The notes beneath the pieces were generated by a model, which was given only the letters and a program-made list of their open reading frames with translations, was not told the origin of the DNA and did no database searches. This document shows, one piece after another, positions 55,107 to 64,000 of a stretch of DNA of 64,000 bases (position 1 is the stretch's first letter; each line of letters starts with the position of its first letter). Origin of the DNA: Mesorhizobium sp. M3A.F.Ca.ET.080.04.2.1. Its GTDB lineage: Bacteria > Pseudomonadota > Alphaproteobacteria > Rhizobiales > Rhizobiaceae. The translations under genes were made by a program, and so were the position numbers. The stretch covers positions 4,688,501 through 4,752,500 of the forward strand of contig NZ_CP034451.1 in NCBI RefSeq assembly GCF_003952525.1, given 5' to 3'.

Positions 55107-56639
55107 ATGGCGCAGGCCGCAATCGAGCTCATAGGCATCAACAAGAGTTTCGGCGCCGTGCGCGCCAATCGCGACATCAATTTGGAAGTTGCGCGCGGCA
55201 CGATCCACGGGATTGTCGGCGAGAACGGCGCCGGCAAGTCGACGCTGATGTCGATTCTTTATGGCTTCTACCAGGCCGACAGCGGCGAAATCCGCGTCGG
55301 CGGCAAACCGGTGTCGATCACCACCTCCAACGACGCGATCGCGCTTGGCATCGGCATGGTGCACCAGCATTTCATGCTGGTCGACAATTTCACCGTGCTG
55401 GAAAATGTCATCCTCGGGGCTGAAAACGATGCGCTCTTGAAGAGCAGCATCGCCAAGGCGCGTTCGGAGCTCGAGCGTCTCGAGCGCGAATACGGCCTGG
55501 AGGTCGATCCGGACGCCATCATCGAGGAATTGCCGGTCGGCCTGCAGCAGCGGGTCGAAATCCTGAAGGCGCTCTATCGCGGCGCCGAGATCCTGATCCT
55601 CGACGAGCCGACAGGGGTGCTGACGCCGGCCGAGGCCGACCACCTCTTCCGCATCCTCAAGCAATTGAAGGAGCAGGGAAAGACGGTGGTGCTGATCACC
55701 CACAAGCTGCGCGAGATCATGGCCATCACCGACACCGTCTCGGTCATGCGGCAGGGCACGATGGTGGCGACAAGGGTCACCAAGGAGACCACGGTCGGCG
55801 AACTGGCCGAACTGATGGTCGGGCGGCGCGTGCTGCTCCGGGTCGAGAAGGGTGAGTCGGAAGCCGGCGCGATAAAACTCTCGGTCAAGAACCTGACGGT
55901 GAAGGACCAGCGCGGGGTCACCATGGTCGACGACGTCTCCTTCGACGTGCGCGGCGGCGAGATCGTCGGCATCGCCGGCGTCGCCGGCAACGGCCAGTCC
56001 GAGCTGCTCGAAGCGATCTCCGGCATCCGCCACGCCGTCTCCGGCGAGGTCATGCTGGGCGGCAAGCCGGTCGACCTCACCGGCAAGGCCGATCCGGGCG
56101 AATTGCGCGACCGCGGCCTCGCCCATGTGCCGGAGGACCGCCATCATGTCGGGCTGGTGCTGGCCTTCGAGGAGAACGAGAATTCGATCCTCGGCTATCA
56201 CGACGACGAGCGCTATCTGAAGGGGCCGTTCCTCAACGTCGACGCCATCCTGGCCGACGCGAAGGACAAGATCGAGAAATACGACATCCGCCCCGGCAAT
56301 CCGCGGCTGAAGACCGCCAATTTCTCCGGCGGCAACCAGCAGAAGATCGTGCTGGCGCGTGAGATGGAGCAGGACCCCGGCGTGCTGATCGTCGGCCAGC
56401 CGACCCGCGGCGTCGATGTCGGCGCCATCGAGTTCATCCACAAGCGGCTGATCGCCATGCGCGACCAGGGCAAGGCGGTGCTGGTGGTATCGGTCGAGCT
56501 CGACGAGATACGCTCGCTCTCCGATCGCATCCTGGTGATGTTTGCCGGCCGCATCGTCGGCGAGCGCGGCCCGGAGGCGACAGAAGGCGAGCTTGGCCTG
56601 CTGATGGCCGGTGTCGAGCACCAGGAGGCCGCCGAATGA
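55107..56639 (+). CDS. nupA: Nucleoside/simple-sugar ABC transporter ATPase (double domain)
   Basis: A 510-residue protein with two ABC domains. The first has Walker A GENGAGKST (about residue 37) and Walker B LILDEPT; the second has GNGQS in place of the canonical Walker A and FSGGNQQK as its signature. This is the sugar/nucleoside importer type (RbsA/NupA). It energises uptake of the ligand bound by BmpA. The ATG overlaps with the next gene's start by 4 bp at its stop, so this is one operon with two permeases. Confidence 0.9.
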   Translation: MAQAAIELIGINKSFGAVRANRDINLEVARGTIHGIVGENGAGKSTLMSILYGFYQADSGEIRVGGKPVSITTSNDAIALGIGMVHQHFMLVDNFTVLENVILGAENDALLKSSIAKARSELERLEREYGLEVDPDAIIEELPVGLQQRVEILKALYRGAEILILDEPTGVLTPAEADHLFRILKQLKEQGKTVVLITHKLREIMAITDTVSVMRQGTMVATRVTKETTVGELAELMVGRRVLLRVEKGESEAGAIKLSVKNLTVKDQRGVTMVDDVSFDVRGGEIVGIAGVAGNGQSELLEAISGIRHAVSGEVMLGGKPVDLTGKADPGELRDRGLAHVPEDRHHVGLVLAFEENENSILGYHDDERYLKGPFLNVDAILADAKDKIEKYDIRPGNPRLKTANFSGGNQQKIVLAREMEQDPGVLIVGQPTRGVDVGAIEFIHKRLIAMRDQGKAVLVVSVELDEIRSLSDRILVMFAGRIVGERGPEATEGELGLLMAGVEHQEAAE

Positions 56640-57775
56640 GCACGCCTTACGCCAAGCTGCCGGCCTGGGCCGATTACGGGCTGATCCCGCTGATCAACCT
56701 GTCGGTCGCCTTCGTCGTCGCCGGCTTCGTCGTCATGCTGGTCGGCGAGAACCCGTTCCGCGCCGCCGTCATCCTGGTCGAAGGCGCCTTCGGCAGGGGA
56801 TCCGGCATCGCCTTCACGCTGTTCTACGCCACCACCTTCATCTTCAGCGGGCTGTCGGTGGCGGTCGCCGTCCATTGCGGGCTGTTCAACATCGGCGGCG
56901 AGGGGCAGGGCTACATAGCCGGCCTCGGCATCGGCATCGTCTGCCTCGCCTTCGACAGCATCCTGCCGTGGTGGCTGACCTTCCCGCTGGCGATCATCGC
57001 CTCGGCCGGCATGGGTGCGCTATGGGCGCTGATCCCGGCCTATCTGCAGGCCAAGCGCGGCTCGCATATCGTCATCACCACCATCATGTTCAACTTCATC
57101 GCCGCCAGCGTCATGGTCTATGCGCTGGTCGACGTCCTGAAGCCGGCCGGCTCGATGGCGCCGCAGACGCGCAACTTCCTGCCCGGCGCGGAGCTGCCGA
57201 AGCTCAACTGGATCCTCGAGCTGTTTGGCGCCAAGATCCGCTCGGCGCCGCTCAACGTCTGCTTCCTGCTGGCGCTGGCGATGGCCTTCCTGGTCTGGCT
57301 GCTGATCTGGCGCACCCGGCTCGGCTACGAGATGCGCACCTATGGCCACAGCCCGAAGGCGGCGCGCTATGCCGGCATTTCGGAAACCCGCATCATCCTC
57401 ATCGCCATGGTGCTCTCCGGCGCGCTGGCCGGCATGATGGCGCTCAACCCGGTGATGGGCGACCAGCACAATGTCGCGCTCGACTTCGTCTCCGGCGCCG
57501 GCTTCGTCGGCATCGCGGTGGCGCTGATGGGGCGCTCGCATCCGGTCGGCATCGTGCTGGCGGCGATCCTGTTCGGCATGCTCTACCAGGGCGGCGCCGA
57601 GCTCGCCTTCGAGATGCCGGCGATCAGCCGCGACATGATCGTCATCATCCAAGGCTTGGTGATCCTGTTCGCCGGCGCGCTGGAGCACATGTTCAGGCCA
57701 TACATCCAGGCGCTGTTCGCCTCCTTCAGCCCGAAATCGGTCGGCATGCAGGCGGTCAAGGGCAAGGGGGCCTGA
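56636..57775 (+). CDS. nupB: Nucleoside ABC transporter permease 1
   Basis: A 379-residue permease of the BPD_transp_2 (RbsC/YufP) type. AVHCGLFNIGGEGQGYIAGLG is the typical early segment, and GALAGMMALNPVMGDQHNVALDFVSGAGFVGIAVALMGRSHPVGIV is the conserved cytoplasmic loop and helix. About nine membrane segments are visible. The ATG overlaps the ATPase stop (ATGA). It pairs with the following permease to form the channel. Confidence 0.9.
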   Translation: MSTPYAKLPAWADYGLIPLINLSVAFVVAGFVVMLVGENPFRAAVILVEGAFGRGSGIAFTLFYATTFIFSGLSVAVAVHCGLFNIGGEGQGYIAGLGIGIVCLAFDSILPWWLTFPLAIIASAGMGALWALIPAYLQAKRGSHIVITTIMFNFIAASVMVYALVDVLKPAGSMAPQTRNFLPGAELPKLNWILELFGAKIRSAPLNVCFLLALAMAFLVWLLIWRTRLGYEMRTYGHSPKAARYAGISETRIILIAMVLSGALAGMMALNPVMGDQHNVALDFVSGAGFVGIAVALMGRSHPVGIVLAAILFGMLYQGGAELAFEMPAISRDMIVIIQGLVILFAGALEHMFRPYIQALFASFSPKSVGMQAVKGKGA

Positions 57776-57776
57776 G

Positions 57777-58748
57777 ATGGACACTTTCAACGCCATCATC
57801 CAGGTGCTGGACTCGACCATCCGCCTCTCGGTGCCGCTGCTGCTCGCCTGCCTCGCCGGCCTCTATTCGGAGCGGGCCGGCATCTTCGACATCGGCCTCG
57901 AAGGCAAGATGCTGGTCGGCGCCTTTGCCGGCGCGGCCGCGGCGTCGGTCTTCCATTCCGCCTGGATCGGCCTTGCCATGGCCATCCTGATCGCAATCGC
58001 CTTCGCGCTGGTGCACGGCTTTGCCTCGATCACCCATCGCGGCAACCAGATCGTGTCCGGCGTGGCGATCAACTTCGTCGCCGCCGGCTCGACCATCATC
58101 CTCGGCCAGGCCTGGTTCGAGCAGGGCGGACGCACACCGGCGCTGCAGCCCGGCGAGCGGTTCGAGGCGATCATCTGGCCGGGCGCCGACGCGGTCAGGG
58201 GGGTGCCGATCCTCGGGCCGATCTATTCCGAGCTGATCTCCGGCCATTCGATCCTGGTCTACTTCGCCTTCGCCATGGTGCCGTTCACCTGGTGGGTGCT
58301 GTTCCGCACCCGCTTCGGGCTGCGCATGCGCGCGGTCGGCGAGAACCCGGCCGCCGTCGACACCGCCGGCATCTCGGTCGCCTGGCTGCGCTACCGCGCG
58401 CTGATCTGCACCGGCGTGCTTACCGGCGTTGCCGGCGCCTATCTCTCCATGGTGCAGAACGGCGGCTTCGTGAAGGACATGACCGCAGGCAAGGGCTACA
58501 TCGCGCTGGCGGCGCTGATCTTCGCCAAGTGGAAGCCGGTCAACGCCATGTTCGCCTGCCTGCTGTTCGGCTTCCTCGACGCGCTGTCGATCCGCCTGCA
58601 GGGCACGCCGCTGCCGATCATCGGCAAGGTGCCGGTGCAGTTCATGCAGGCGCTGCCCTATGTGCTCACCGTCATCCTGCTCGCCGGGTTCATCGGCAAG
58701 GCGATCCCGCCGCGCGCCGGCGGTGTGCCTTACGTCAAGGAACGTTGA
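57777..58748 (+). CDS. nupC: Nucleoside ABC transporter permease 2
   Basis: A 323-residue second permease of the same family (YufQ-like). LLACLAGLYSERAGIFDIGLEGKMLVGAF is the hallmark N-terminal segment, and GAYLSMVQNGGFVKDMTAGKGYIALAALIFAKW matches the C-terminal conserved block. It begins 1 bp after the first permease. A 119-bp gap follows before cdd, so the salvage genes may share or have their own promoter. Confidence 0.9.
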   Translation: MDTFNAIIQVLDSTIRLSVPLLLACLAGLYSERAGIFDIGLEGKMLVGAFAGAAAASVFHSAWIGLAMAILIAIAFALVHGFASITHRGNQIVSGVAINFVAAGSTIILGQAWFEQGGRTPALQPGERFEAIIWPGADAVRGVPILGPIYSELISGHSILVYFAFAMVPFTWWVLFRTRFGLRMRAVGENPAAVDTAGISVAWLRYRALICTGVLTGVAGAYLSMVQNGGFVKDMTAGKGYIALAALIFAKWKPVNAMFACLLFGFLDALSIRLQGTPLPIIGKVPVQFMQALPYVLTVILLAGFIGKAIPPRAGGVPYVKER

Positions 58749-58867
58749 GATCGAGAGCGCTGAGCATCTGGAAATACTGGGTCTGGGAAGGTTGGGACAC
58801 ATGCGCAGAATTGGCGCGGCCCCGACGCGACCGGCTTTTGAACAAGATCGTCGGAGAGAAGTACTGA

Positions 58868-59260
58868 ATGTCGCATGATCTGTTCAAGGCGGCGAAGGCG
58901 GCGATGACGAAGGCCTATGCGCCCTATTCGAAATTTCCGGTCGGAGCGGCGCTGCGCACCGAGGACGGGCGCGTCTTCACCGGCGCCAATGTGGAGGTGG
59001 CGTCCTATCCCGAAGGCTGGTGCGCCGAGACCACGGCGCTTGCCCATTATGTGATGGGCGGCGGCGGCAAGATCACCGAGATCGCCGTCATCGCGAAACG
59101 CATGGCCAAATGCTCGCCCTGCGGCGGCTGTCGGCAAAGGCTGGCGGAGTTCTGCCGGCCGGACACGAAACTCTATCTCTGCGACAATGGCGGCGTCGTC
59201 GAGACAGTGACCATGGGCGACATGCTGCCTTTCGGCTTCAAGGGCGACACATTGATATGA
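58868..59260 (+). CDS. cdd: Cytidine deaminase
   Basis: A 130-residue zinc hydrolase that deaminates cytidine and deoxycytidine. The Glu/Cys motif WCAETTAL and PCGGCRQRL provide three zinc ligands and the catalytic Glu. PYSKFPVGAAL is the family's N-terminal substrate loop. CGGAGAGAAG precedes the ATG. It overlaps the purine nucleoside phosphorylase gene by 4 bp. Confidence 0.93.
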   Translation: MSHDLFKAAKAAMTKAYAPYSKFPVGAALRTEDGRVFTGANVEVASYPEGWCAETTALAHYVMGGGGKITEIAVIAKRMAKCSPCGGCRQRLAEFCRPDTKLYLCDNGGVVETVTMGDMLPFGFKGDTLI

Positions 59261-60063
59261 AGGAAGCGCTGGATCATCTGGTCGAGAAACTGGACGGGCT
59301 GGCGCCGGCCACGGCCCTTGTGCTGGGCTCCGGCCTTGGCGGCCTGGTCGACCAGGTCGAGGACGCCCGCCGCATTTCCTATGCCGATCTGCCGGGCTTC
59401 CCGCGCAGCGGGGTCTCAGGCCACGCCGGCGAGGTGGTGGCAGGGCATTTCGCCGGGACCCCGGTGCTGATGCTGTCCGGCCGCGCGCATTATTACGAGC
59501 ACGGCAATGCCGCGGCGATGCGCCCGGCGCTGGAGGTGCTTGCCGGTCTCGGCATCTCGCATCTCATCCTCACCAACGCCGCCGGCTCGCTTGATCCGGG
59601 GATGGGTCCGGGATCGGTGATGCTGATCACCGATCACATCAATTTCTCCGGCTCCAACCCCTTGATCGGGGAGCCGAGCGACCGCCGTTTCGTCGGCCTC
59701 ACCGGGGCTTACGATGCCGGGCTGCGCAAGGCGGTCGAGACGGCGGCCGAAGCGACCGGCACGGCGCTGCATCAAGGCGTCTACATGTGGTTCTCGGGAC
59801 CCTGCTTCGAGACGCCGGCCGAGATCCGCATGGCGCGCATCATGGGCGCCAACGCCGTCGGCATGTCGACCGTGCCGGAAGTGATCCTCGCGCGCTTTCT
59901 CGGCCTCAAGGTCGCCGCCTGTTCGGTCATCACCAACCTGGCGGCAGGCATGACCGGGGCGGAACTCTCGCATCAGGAAACCAAGGACATGGCGCCGGTC
60001 GGCGGCGCGCGGCTGGCGACGATCCTGCGGCGCGTCTTCGAAAACGGCCTGGCCGAAAGCTGA
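59257..60063 (+). CDS. punA: Purine-nucleoside phosphorylase (trimeric type)
   Basis: A 268-residue PNP. ALVLGSGLGGLVDQV is the phosphate-binding strand, GRAHYYEHG carries the phosphate-site His, and FSGPCFETPAEIRMARIMGANAVGMSTVPEV is the purine site with the Glu and Asn region. It splits purine (deoxy)nucleosides with phosphate. The ATG overlaps the cdd stop and its stop overlaps deoA, so all three are translationally coupled. Confidence 0.92.
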   Translation: MKEALDHLVEKLDGLAPATALVLGSGLGGLVDQVEDARRISYADLPGFPRSGVSGHAGEVVAGHFAGTPVLMLSGRAHYYEHGNAAAMRPALEVLAGLGISHLILTNAAGSLDPGMGPGSVMLITDHINFSGSNPLIGEPSDRRFVGLTGAYDAGLRKAVETAAEATGTALHQGVYMWFSGPCFETPAEIRMARIMGANAVGMSTVPEVILARFLGLKVAACSVITNLAAGMTGAELSHQETKDMAPVGGARLATILRRVFENGLAES

Positions 60064-61379
60064 TGCTCCCGCAGGAAATCATCCGCCGCAAGCGCGACGG
60101 CCACAAACTCTCGGCGACGGAGATCGCGACCTTCATCGAGGGAGTTGCGGCGGGCACGCTCTCGGAGGGCCAGATCGGCGCCTTTGCGATGGCCGTGTTC
60201 CTGCAAGGCATGAGCCGTGAGGAAGCGATAGCGCTGACGATCGCCATGCGCGATTCCGGCGACGTGCTCGACTGGTCGGATTTGCCGGGGCCGGTCACCG
60301 ACAAGCATTCGACCGGCGGGGTCGGAGACAATGTCTCGCTGATGCTGGCGCCGATCGTCGCTGCCTGCGGCGCCTATGTGCCGATGATCTCGGGCCGCGG
60401 GCTCGGCCACACCGGCGGCACGCTCGACAAGATGGATGCCATTCCCGGTTACATCACTCAGCCGGATTTGGCGCGCTTGCACAAAACCGTGCTGGAGGCC
60501 GGCTGCGCCATCATCGGCCAGACCGCCGATCTGGCGCCGGCCGACCGCCGGCTCTATGCGATCCGCGATGTGACGGGCACGGTGGAGTCGGTGCCGCTGA
60601 TCACGGCTTCGATCCTGTCGAAGAAACTCGCCGCGGGGCTCGGTTCGCTGGTGCTCGACGTCAAGGTCGGCAACGGCGCCTTCATGGAGAAGTCGCGTGA
60701 TGCGGCGGCATTGGCAAACAGCCTGGTCGAGGTCGCCAATGGCGCCGGGTTGAAAGCCTCGGCATTGGTCACCGGCATGAACGAGCCGCTGGCCTCGGCT
60801 GCCGGTAATGCGGTCGAAGTCCGGAACGCGGTCGACTTTCTCACCGGGCGGTTCCGCGACCGGCGGCTGGAGGACGTCACGCTGGCCCTGGCCGCCGAGA
60901 TGCTGCAGTCGGCGGGTATCGTTTCGTCCAACCAGGACGGGCTCAGGCGGGCCGCCGAGACGCTTGCGGGCGGCCGCGCGGCGGCCGTGTTCTCGCGCAT
61001 GGTTGCGGCGCTGGGCGGACCGGCCGATTTCGTCGAGCGTTCGGAGAAATACCTGCCCAAAGCGCCGATCGAACGGGCGGCAAAGGCGGGCGAGAACGGC
61101 TTCGTCACCGGCATCGCGACGCGCGACATTGGGCTTGTTGTCGTGGCGCTGGGCGGCGGACGCACGCGTCCGGACGACAAGATCGATCACGCCGTCGGCC
61201 TGACCAGGCTCTTGCCGGTCGGCGCGGAGGTGCGGGCGGGCGAGGCGCTGGCGCTGATCCATGCGCGAACCGAGGCGGAAGCGGAGAATGCGGCGATCGC
61301 GGTGCGTTCAGCCTACACGGTCGGAACGTCGAAGCCGTCGGCTGAAAAGACCGTGCTCAGGCGAATCCTGCTGCGCTGA
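60063..61379 (+). CDS. deoA: Thymidine phosphorylase
   Basis: A 438-residue pyrimidine phosphorylase, the usual DeoA length. LPQEIIRRKRDGHKLSATEI is the typical N-terminus; DKHSTGGVGDNVSLMLAPI is the phosphate-binding signature. It converts thymidine and deoxyuridine to bases and deoxyribose-1-phosphate. The ATG at 60063 overlaps the PNP stop (TGATG). It ends the plus-strand nucleoside operon. Confidence 0.93.
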   Translation: MLPQEIIRRKRDGHKLSATEIATFIEGVAAGTLSEGQIGAFAMAVFLQGMSREEAIALTIAMRDSGDVLDWSDLPGPVTDKHSTGGVGDNVSLMLAPIVAACGAYVPMISGRGLGHTGGTLDKMDAIPGYITQPDLARLHKTVLEAGCAIIGQTADLAPADRRLYAIRDVTGTVESVPLITASILSKKLAAGLGSLVLDVKVGNGAFMEKSRDAAALANSLVEVANGAGLKASALVTGMNEPLASAAGNAVEVRNAVDFLTGRFRDRRLEDVTLALAAEMLQSAGIVSSNQDGLRRAAETLAGGRAAAVFSRMVAALGGPADFVERSEKYLPKAPIERAAKAGENGFVTGIATRDIGLVVVALGGGRTRPDDKIDHAVGLTRLLPVGAEVRAGEALALIHARTEAEAENAAIAVRSAYTVGTSKPSAEKTVLRRILLR

Positions 61380-61384
61380 GCGCC

Positions 61385-61951
61385 CTACTGCACGAGCAGC
61401 AGTTCGCCGTTTTCGACCTGATATTTCTGCAGCCTCTGCAGGAAGCTCATGCCGATCAGATTGGTTTGCAGCGCGCGGTCGTCGAGCACCACAGCCTGGA
61501 CGTTGTCGACGGATATCTTGCCGATCTGCAGGCGTTCGAGGGTGACCACCGCGGCCTTGATGGGGCCGTTCGCCGTATTCACCTGCTGGGTAAAATCCGA
61601 CTGGTTGAGCGAGATGCCGATCCGGCGCGCGGTCGAGGTGTTGATGGCGACCAGTGTGGCGCCGGTGTCGATCATGCCGTCGATCTGACGGCCGTTGAAC
61701 CTGAACTGCGAGGTGAAATGGCCGCGCGCGTCGGCGCTGACCACGACCTTGCGGCCAAGCGGCAACAGCGTTGCCGGCTTGTCGGGGGCCGAGGCGAGAC
61801 TGAGGTCCGGCTGGGCGTCCGGCGCCGCCGGCCTGGAAGCGACCGCCGACTTGAGCAGGCTGTCGACCAGTTGCGGATTCGATTGATAGATGATCGGGAT
61901 CGATGCCGAAGTCCCGGTAAACACGCCAAGGATGAGAAGCTTGCGTAGCAT
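61385..61951 (-). CDS. Retropepsin-like aspartic protease (TIGR02281 type)
   Basis: A 188-residue protein with an N-terminal hydrophobic segment (LLILGVFTGTSASIPIIY), a linker, and a C-terminal clan AA domain. The active-site triad DTG is in IDGMIDTGATLVAIN, followed by SFLQRLQKY as the conserved flap-like end. Anchored and facing the periplasm, such proteins are common in alphaproteobacteria; the substrate is unknown. It is convergent with deoA, 5 bp apart. Confidence 0.85.
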   Translation of the reverse strand: MLRKLLILGVFTGTSASIPIIYQSNPQLVDSLLKSAVASRPAAPDAQPDLSLASAPDKPATLLPLGRKVVVSADARGHFTSQFRFNGRQIDGMIDTGATLVAINTSTARRIGISLNQSDFTQQVNTANGPIKAAVVTLERLQIGKISVDNVQAVVLDDRALQTNLIGMSFLQRLQKYQVENGELLLVQ

Positions 61952-62056
61952 GACTGGGCCTCGTGAAGGTCCATTCGTAGCGCCGGCATGGTGATTGCCG
62001 CTTTAACGCGCGGCGGAACCGCGCCCTTGCGTAAACGGCTGGTTAACGCCTTGCGC

Positions 62057-62686
62057 TCACTTGGTCCCGTACATGCGGTCGCCAGCGTCGCCGAGGCCGG
62101 GCATGATGTAGCCCTTTTCGTTCAATTGGCGGTCGATCGAAGCCGTGAAGATCGGGACATCCGGATGCGCCTTGGTGAAGCGCTCGATTCCTTCAGGTGC
62201 TGCAAGCAGGCAGAGGAAACGGATATTGGTCGCGCCGCGGCCCTTCAGCTTGTCGATCGCCGCGATCGCAGAATTGGCGGTGGCCAGCATCGGGTCGACG
62301 ACGATCACGAGCCGGTCGGCCAGGTCGCTCGGCGCCTTGAAGAAGTATTCGACCGCTTCGAGCGTCTCGTGGTCGCGGTAGAGGCCGATATGGGCGACGC
62401 GCGCCGCGGGAACCAGGTCGAGCAGGCCTTCGAGCAGGCCATTGCCGGCGCGAAGCACGGAGGCGAAGACCAGCTTCTTGCCCTCCAGCACCGGCGCTTC
62501 CATCTCCTCGATCGGCGTCTCGATCGTGGTGGTGGTCAGCTCGAGTTTGCGGGTCACCTCATAACCCAGGAGCAACGAGATCTCGCGCAACAGCCGCCGG
62601 AAGCCGGCCGTCGACGTCTCCTTCTTGCGCATGATGCTGAGCTTGTGCTGGACAAGGGGATGGTCGACGACGGTGACGCCCTGCAT
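62057..62686 (-). CDS. upp: Uracil phosphoribosyltransferase
   Basis: A 209-residue Upp that makes UMP from uracil and [24 protein letters not shown] is the standard N-terminus, [21 protein letters not shown] the central segment, and [16 protein letters not shown] the PRPP loop. [15 protein letters not shown] ends it. The start at 62686 follows TGGAGCAGACC. The heptamer repeat lies directly upstream, between it and add on the same strand. Confidence 0.95.
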   Translation of the reverse strand: MQGVTVVDHPLVQHKLSIMRKKETSTAGFRRLLREISLLLGYEVTRKLELTTTTIETPIEEMEAPVLEGKKLVFASVLRAGNGLLEGLLDLVPAARVAHIGLYRDHETLEAVEYFFKAPSDLADRLVIVVDPMLATANSAIAAIDKLKGRGATNIRFLCLLAAPEGIERFTKAHPDVPIFTASIDRQLNEKGYIMPGLGDAGDRMYGTK

Positions 62687-62700
62687 GGTCTGCTCCAGAA

Positions 62701-62857
<157 letters not shown>

Positions 62858-62862
<5 letters not shown>

Positions 62863-63832
62863 GGCCCTTCGCGTCGAGCCGGCTCAGCAGCGCCGCCTTG
62901 GTCTTGCGGTCGACGAAGGCCGCCTCGATCGCCGTTCTGGTTACAGCGGCAAGCGCCTTGTCATCCATCGCGAAATGCTCGGCGGCGAGATCGTATTCGC
63001 GTTTCAGCGAGGTCCAGAAATAGGGCGGGTCGTCGGAATTGAGGGTCACCTTGCAGCCGGCCGCGCGCAATGCCGGGAAGGGGTGCTCGGCGAAGCTTCC
63101 GAACACCTTGAGCGCGATGTTGGAGCCGGGGCAGCATTCCAGCACCACGCCCTGATCGGCGATGCGGCGGACGAGGTCGGGGTTTTCGATGGCGCGCACG
63201 CCATGGCCGATACGGGAGGGGCGGATATGGTCGAGCGCGGCGGCCACACTTTCCCAGCCCATCAGCTCGCCGGCATGGATGGTAATGCCCAGCCCTGCCT
63301 CGCGCGCAATCTCGAAGGCGCGGACATAGTCCTCGAAATCGCCGATCCGCTCGTCGCCGGCAACGCCGAAGCCTGTGACCAGCGGATGGCCGCAGCGCGC
63401 CGCGAAGCGCGCCGCCTGCTCGATTGCCTCGACGCCGACATGGCGCACGCCGGTGACGATCATGCGGCCTTCTATACCGGTCCTGGCCTTGGCCCGGACC
63501 ATGCCTTCGCCAAGCGCGTCGGTATAGGCCTTGGGCGACAGGCCGGCCTTGACGGCATGATCCGGCGAGGTGAAGACCTCGGAATAAATGGCGCCGTCGC
63601 GGGCGAGGCTGGTCAGATAGTGGTCGGTCAGACGGGCGTAGTCCTCCTCGCTGCGGAACAGGTCTGAGGCAAAGTCGTAGGCCTCGAGAAAAGAGGTGAA
63701 ATCGTGCCAGACGAAGGAGCCGTTCTGGATGTAGGCTGAAGGATCCTTGCCGTATTTGCGGGCTTGGGCGACGACGAGCTCGGGCGCCGCCGCCCCTTCG
63801 ATGTGGCAGTGCAATTCCGCTTTCAAGACCAT
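62858..63832 (-). CDS. add: Adenosine deaminase
   Basis: A 324-residue zinc deaminase that converts adenosine to inosine. AELHCHIEGAAAP supplies two metal histidines, TIHAGELMGWESV the third and the catalytic Glu, and LNSDDPPYF the fourth ligand region. The start at 63832 gives the family-typical N-terminus; an ATG at 63886 with GGGAAGAG upstream is a strong alternative. Its stop codon comes from the heptamer array. With upp it forms the minus-strand part of the salvage block. Confidence 0.9.
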
Positions 63833-64000
63833 GCGACCGTTCCGTCCGGTATGCCGTTCCCGCTCGGATTCTGGTTGGAAAATCATGCGAGACTCTTCCC
63901 GAAACTGTCTGGAAGGCGCGGCCGAAAACCGCGCTTCCGACAATAGCGTTGCAACCATCGATCGGCTATGGTCCCGCCGGTTTTATGACGGATCACAACA

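Overview
The window is high-GC alphaproteobacterial DNA. Its gene content and repeats point to the Hyphomicrobiales, close to Mesorhizobium or Aminobacter (Phyllobacteriaceae): paired GlxA/AraC regulators, rhizobial-type glxBCD/glnT-like genes, dispersed intergenic palindromes and heptamer-repeat hairpins. This placement is inference; no rRNA or other phylogenetic marker lies in the window. I could run no database searches, so family names rest on recognised motifs and gene order.

Region 1 (1-10.1 kb) is ordinary accessory metabolism: a haloacid-dehalogenase-type hydrolase and a PuuB-like FAD oxidoreductase on the plus strand; then a minus-strand run of argE-like deacetylase, GhrA-type hydroxypyruvate/glyoxylate reductase, cupin, aldehyde dehydrogenase, tartrate-dehydrogenase-like enzyme and succinate-semialdehyde dehydrogenase; then a plus-strand GNAT acetyltransferase.

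Region 2 (10.2-50.1 kb) is the main interest: about 40 kb that appears to encode nearly all of trimethylamine methylotrophy. Tmm oxidises trimethylamine to TMAO. Tdm splits TMAO to dimethylamine plus a C1 unit. DmmDABC demethylates dimethylamine to methylamine. GmaS, MgsABC and MgdABCD (sarcosine-oxidase-like) form the N-methylglutamate route from methylamine. Two FolD-type proteins and Fhs interconvert C1-tetrahydrofolate and formate. GlyA, Sga, Ppc, MtkAB and Mcl belong to the serine cycle. Each demethylation step is accompanied by a GcvT-like tetrahydrofolate domain. No formaldehyde-activating enzyme or tetrahydromethanopterin gene is present. Each module carries its own regulator: GlxA-1 (tmm/tdm), GntR (dmm), GlxA-2 (dmm/mgd), XRE-cupin (mgs/gmaS) and an atypical LuxR protein (ppc/glyA). 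A cytosolic-looking periplasmic-binding-fold protein may be an amine sensor.

Region 3 (50.2-54.9 kb) holds a truncated haemoglobin, tRNA-Ser(GGA), two small membrane proteins, a BmpA-type binding protein, a YunG-like protein, an anti-sigma-like membrane protein and SlyX. Region 4 (55.1-63.9 kb) is a nucleoside uptake and salvage block: ABC ATPase and two permeases, cdd, purine nucleoside phosphorylase and deoA on the plus strand, a retropepsin-like protein, then upp and add on the minus strand. The add-upp gap holds a striking 7x7 heptamer inverted repeat.

Whole-pathway assignments rest on gene order plus motifs. The main novel leads are regulatory (pseudo-receiver LuxR, sensor-like binding protein, candidate operators) and enzymatic (a second FolD with two altered active-site positions, a SoxD-like subunit without its zinc cysteines).
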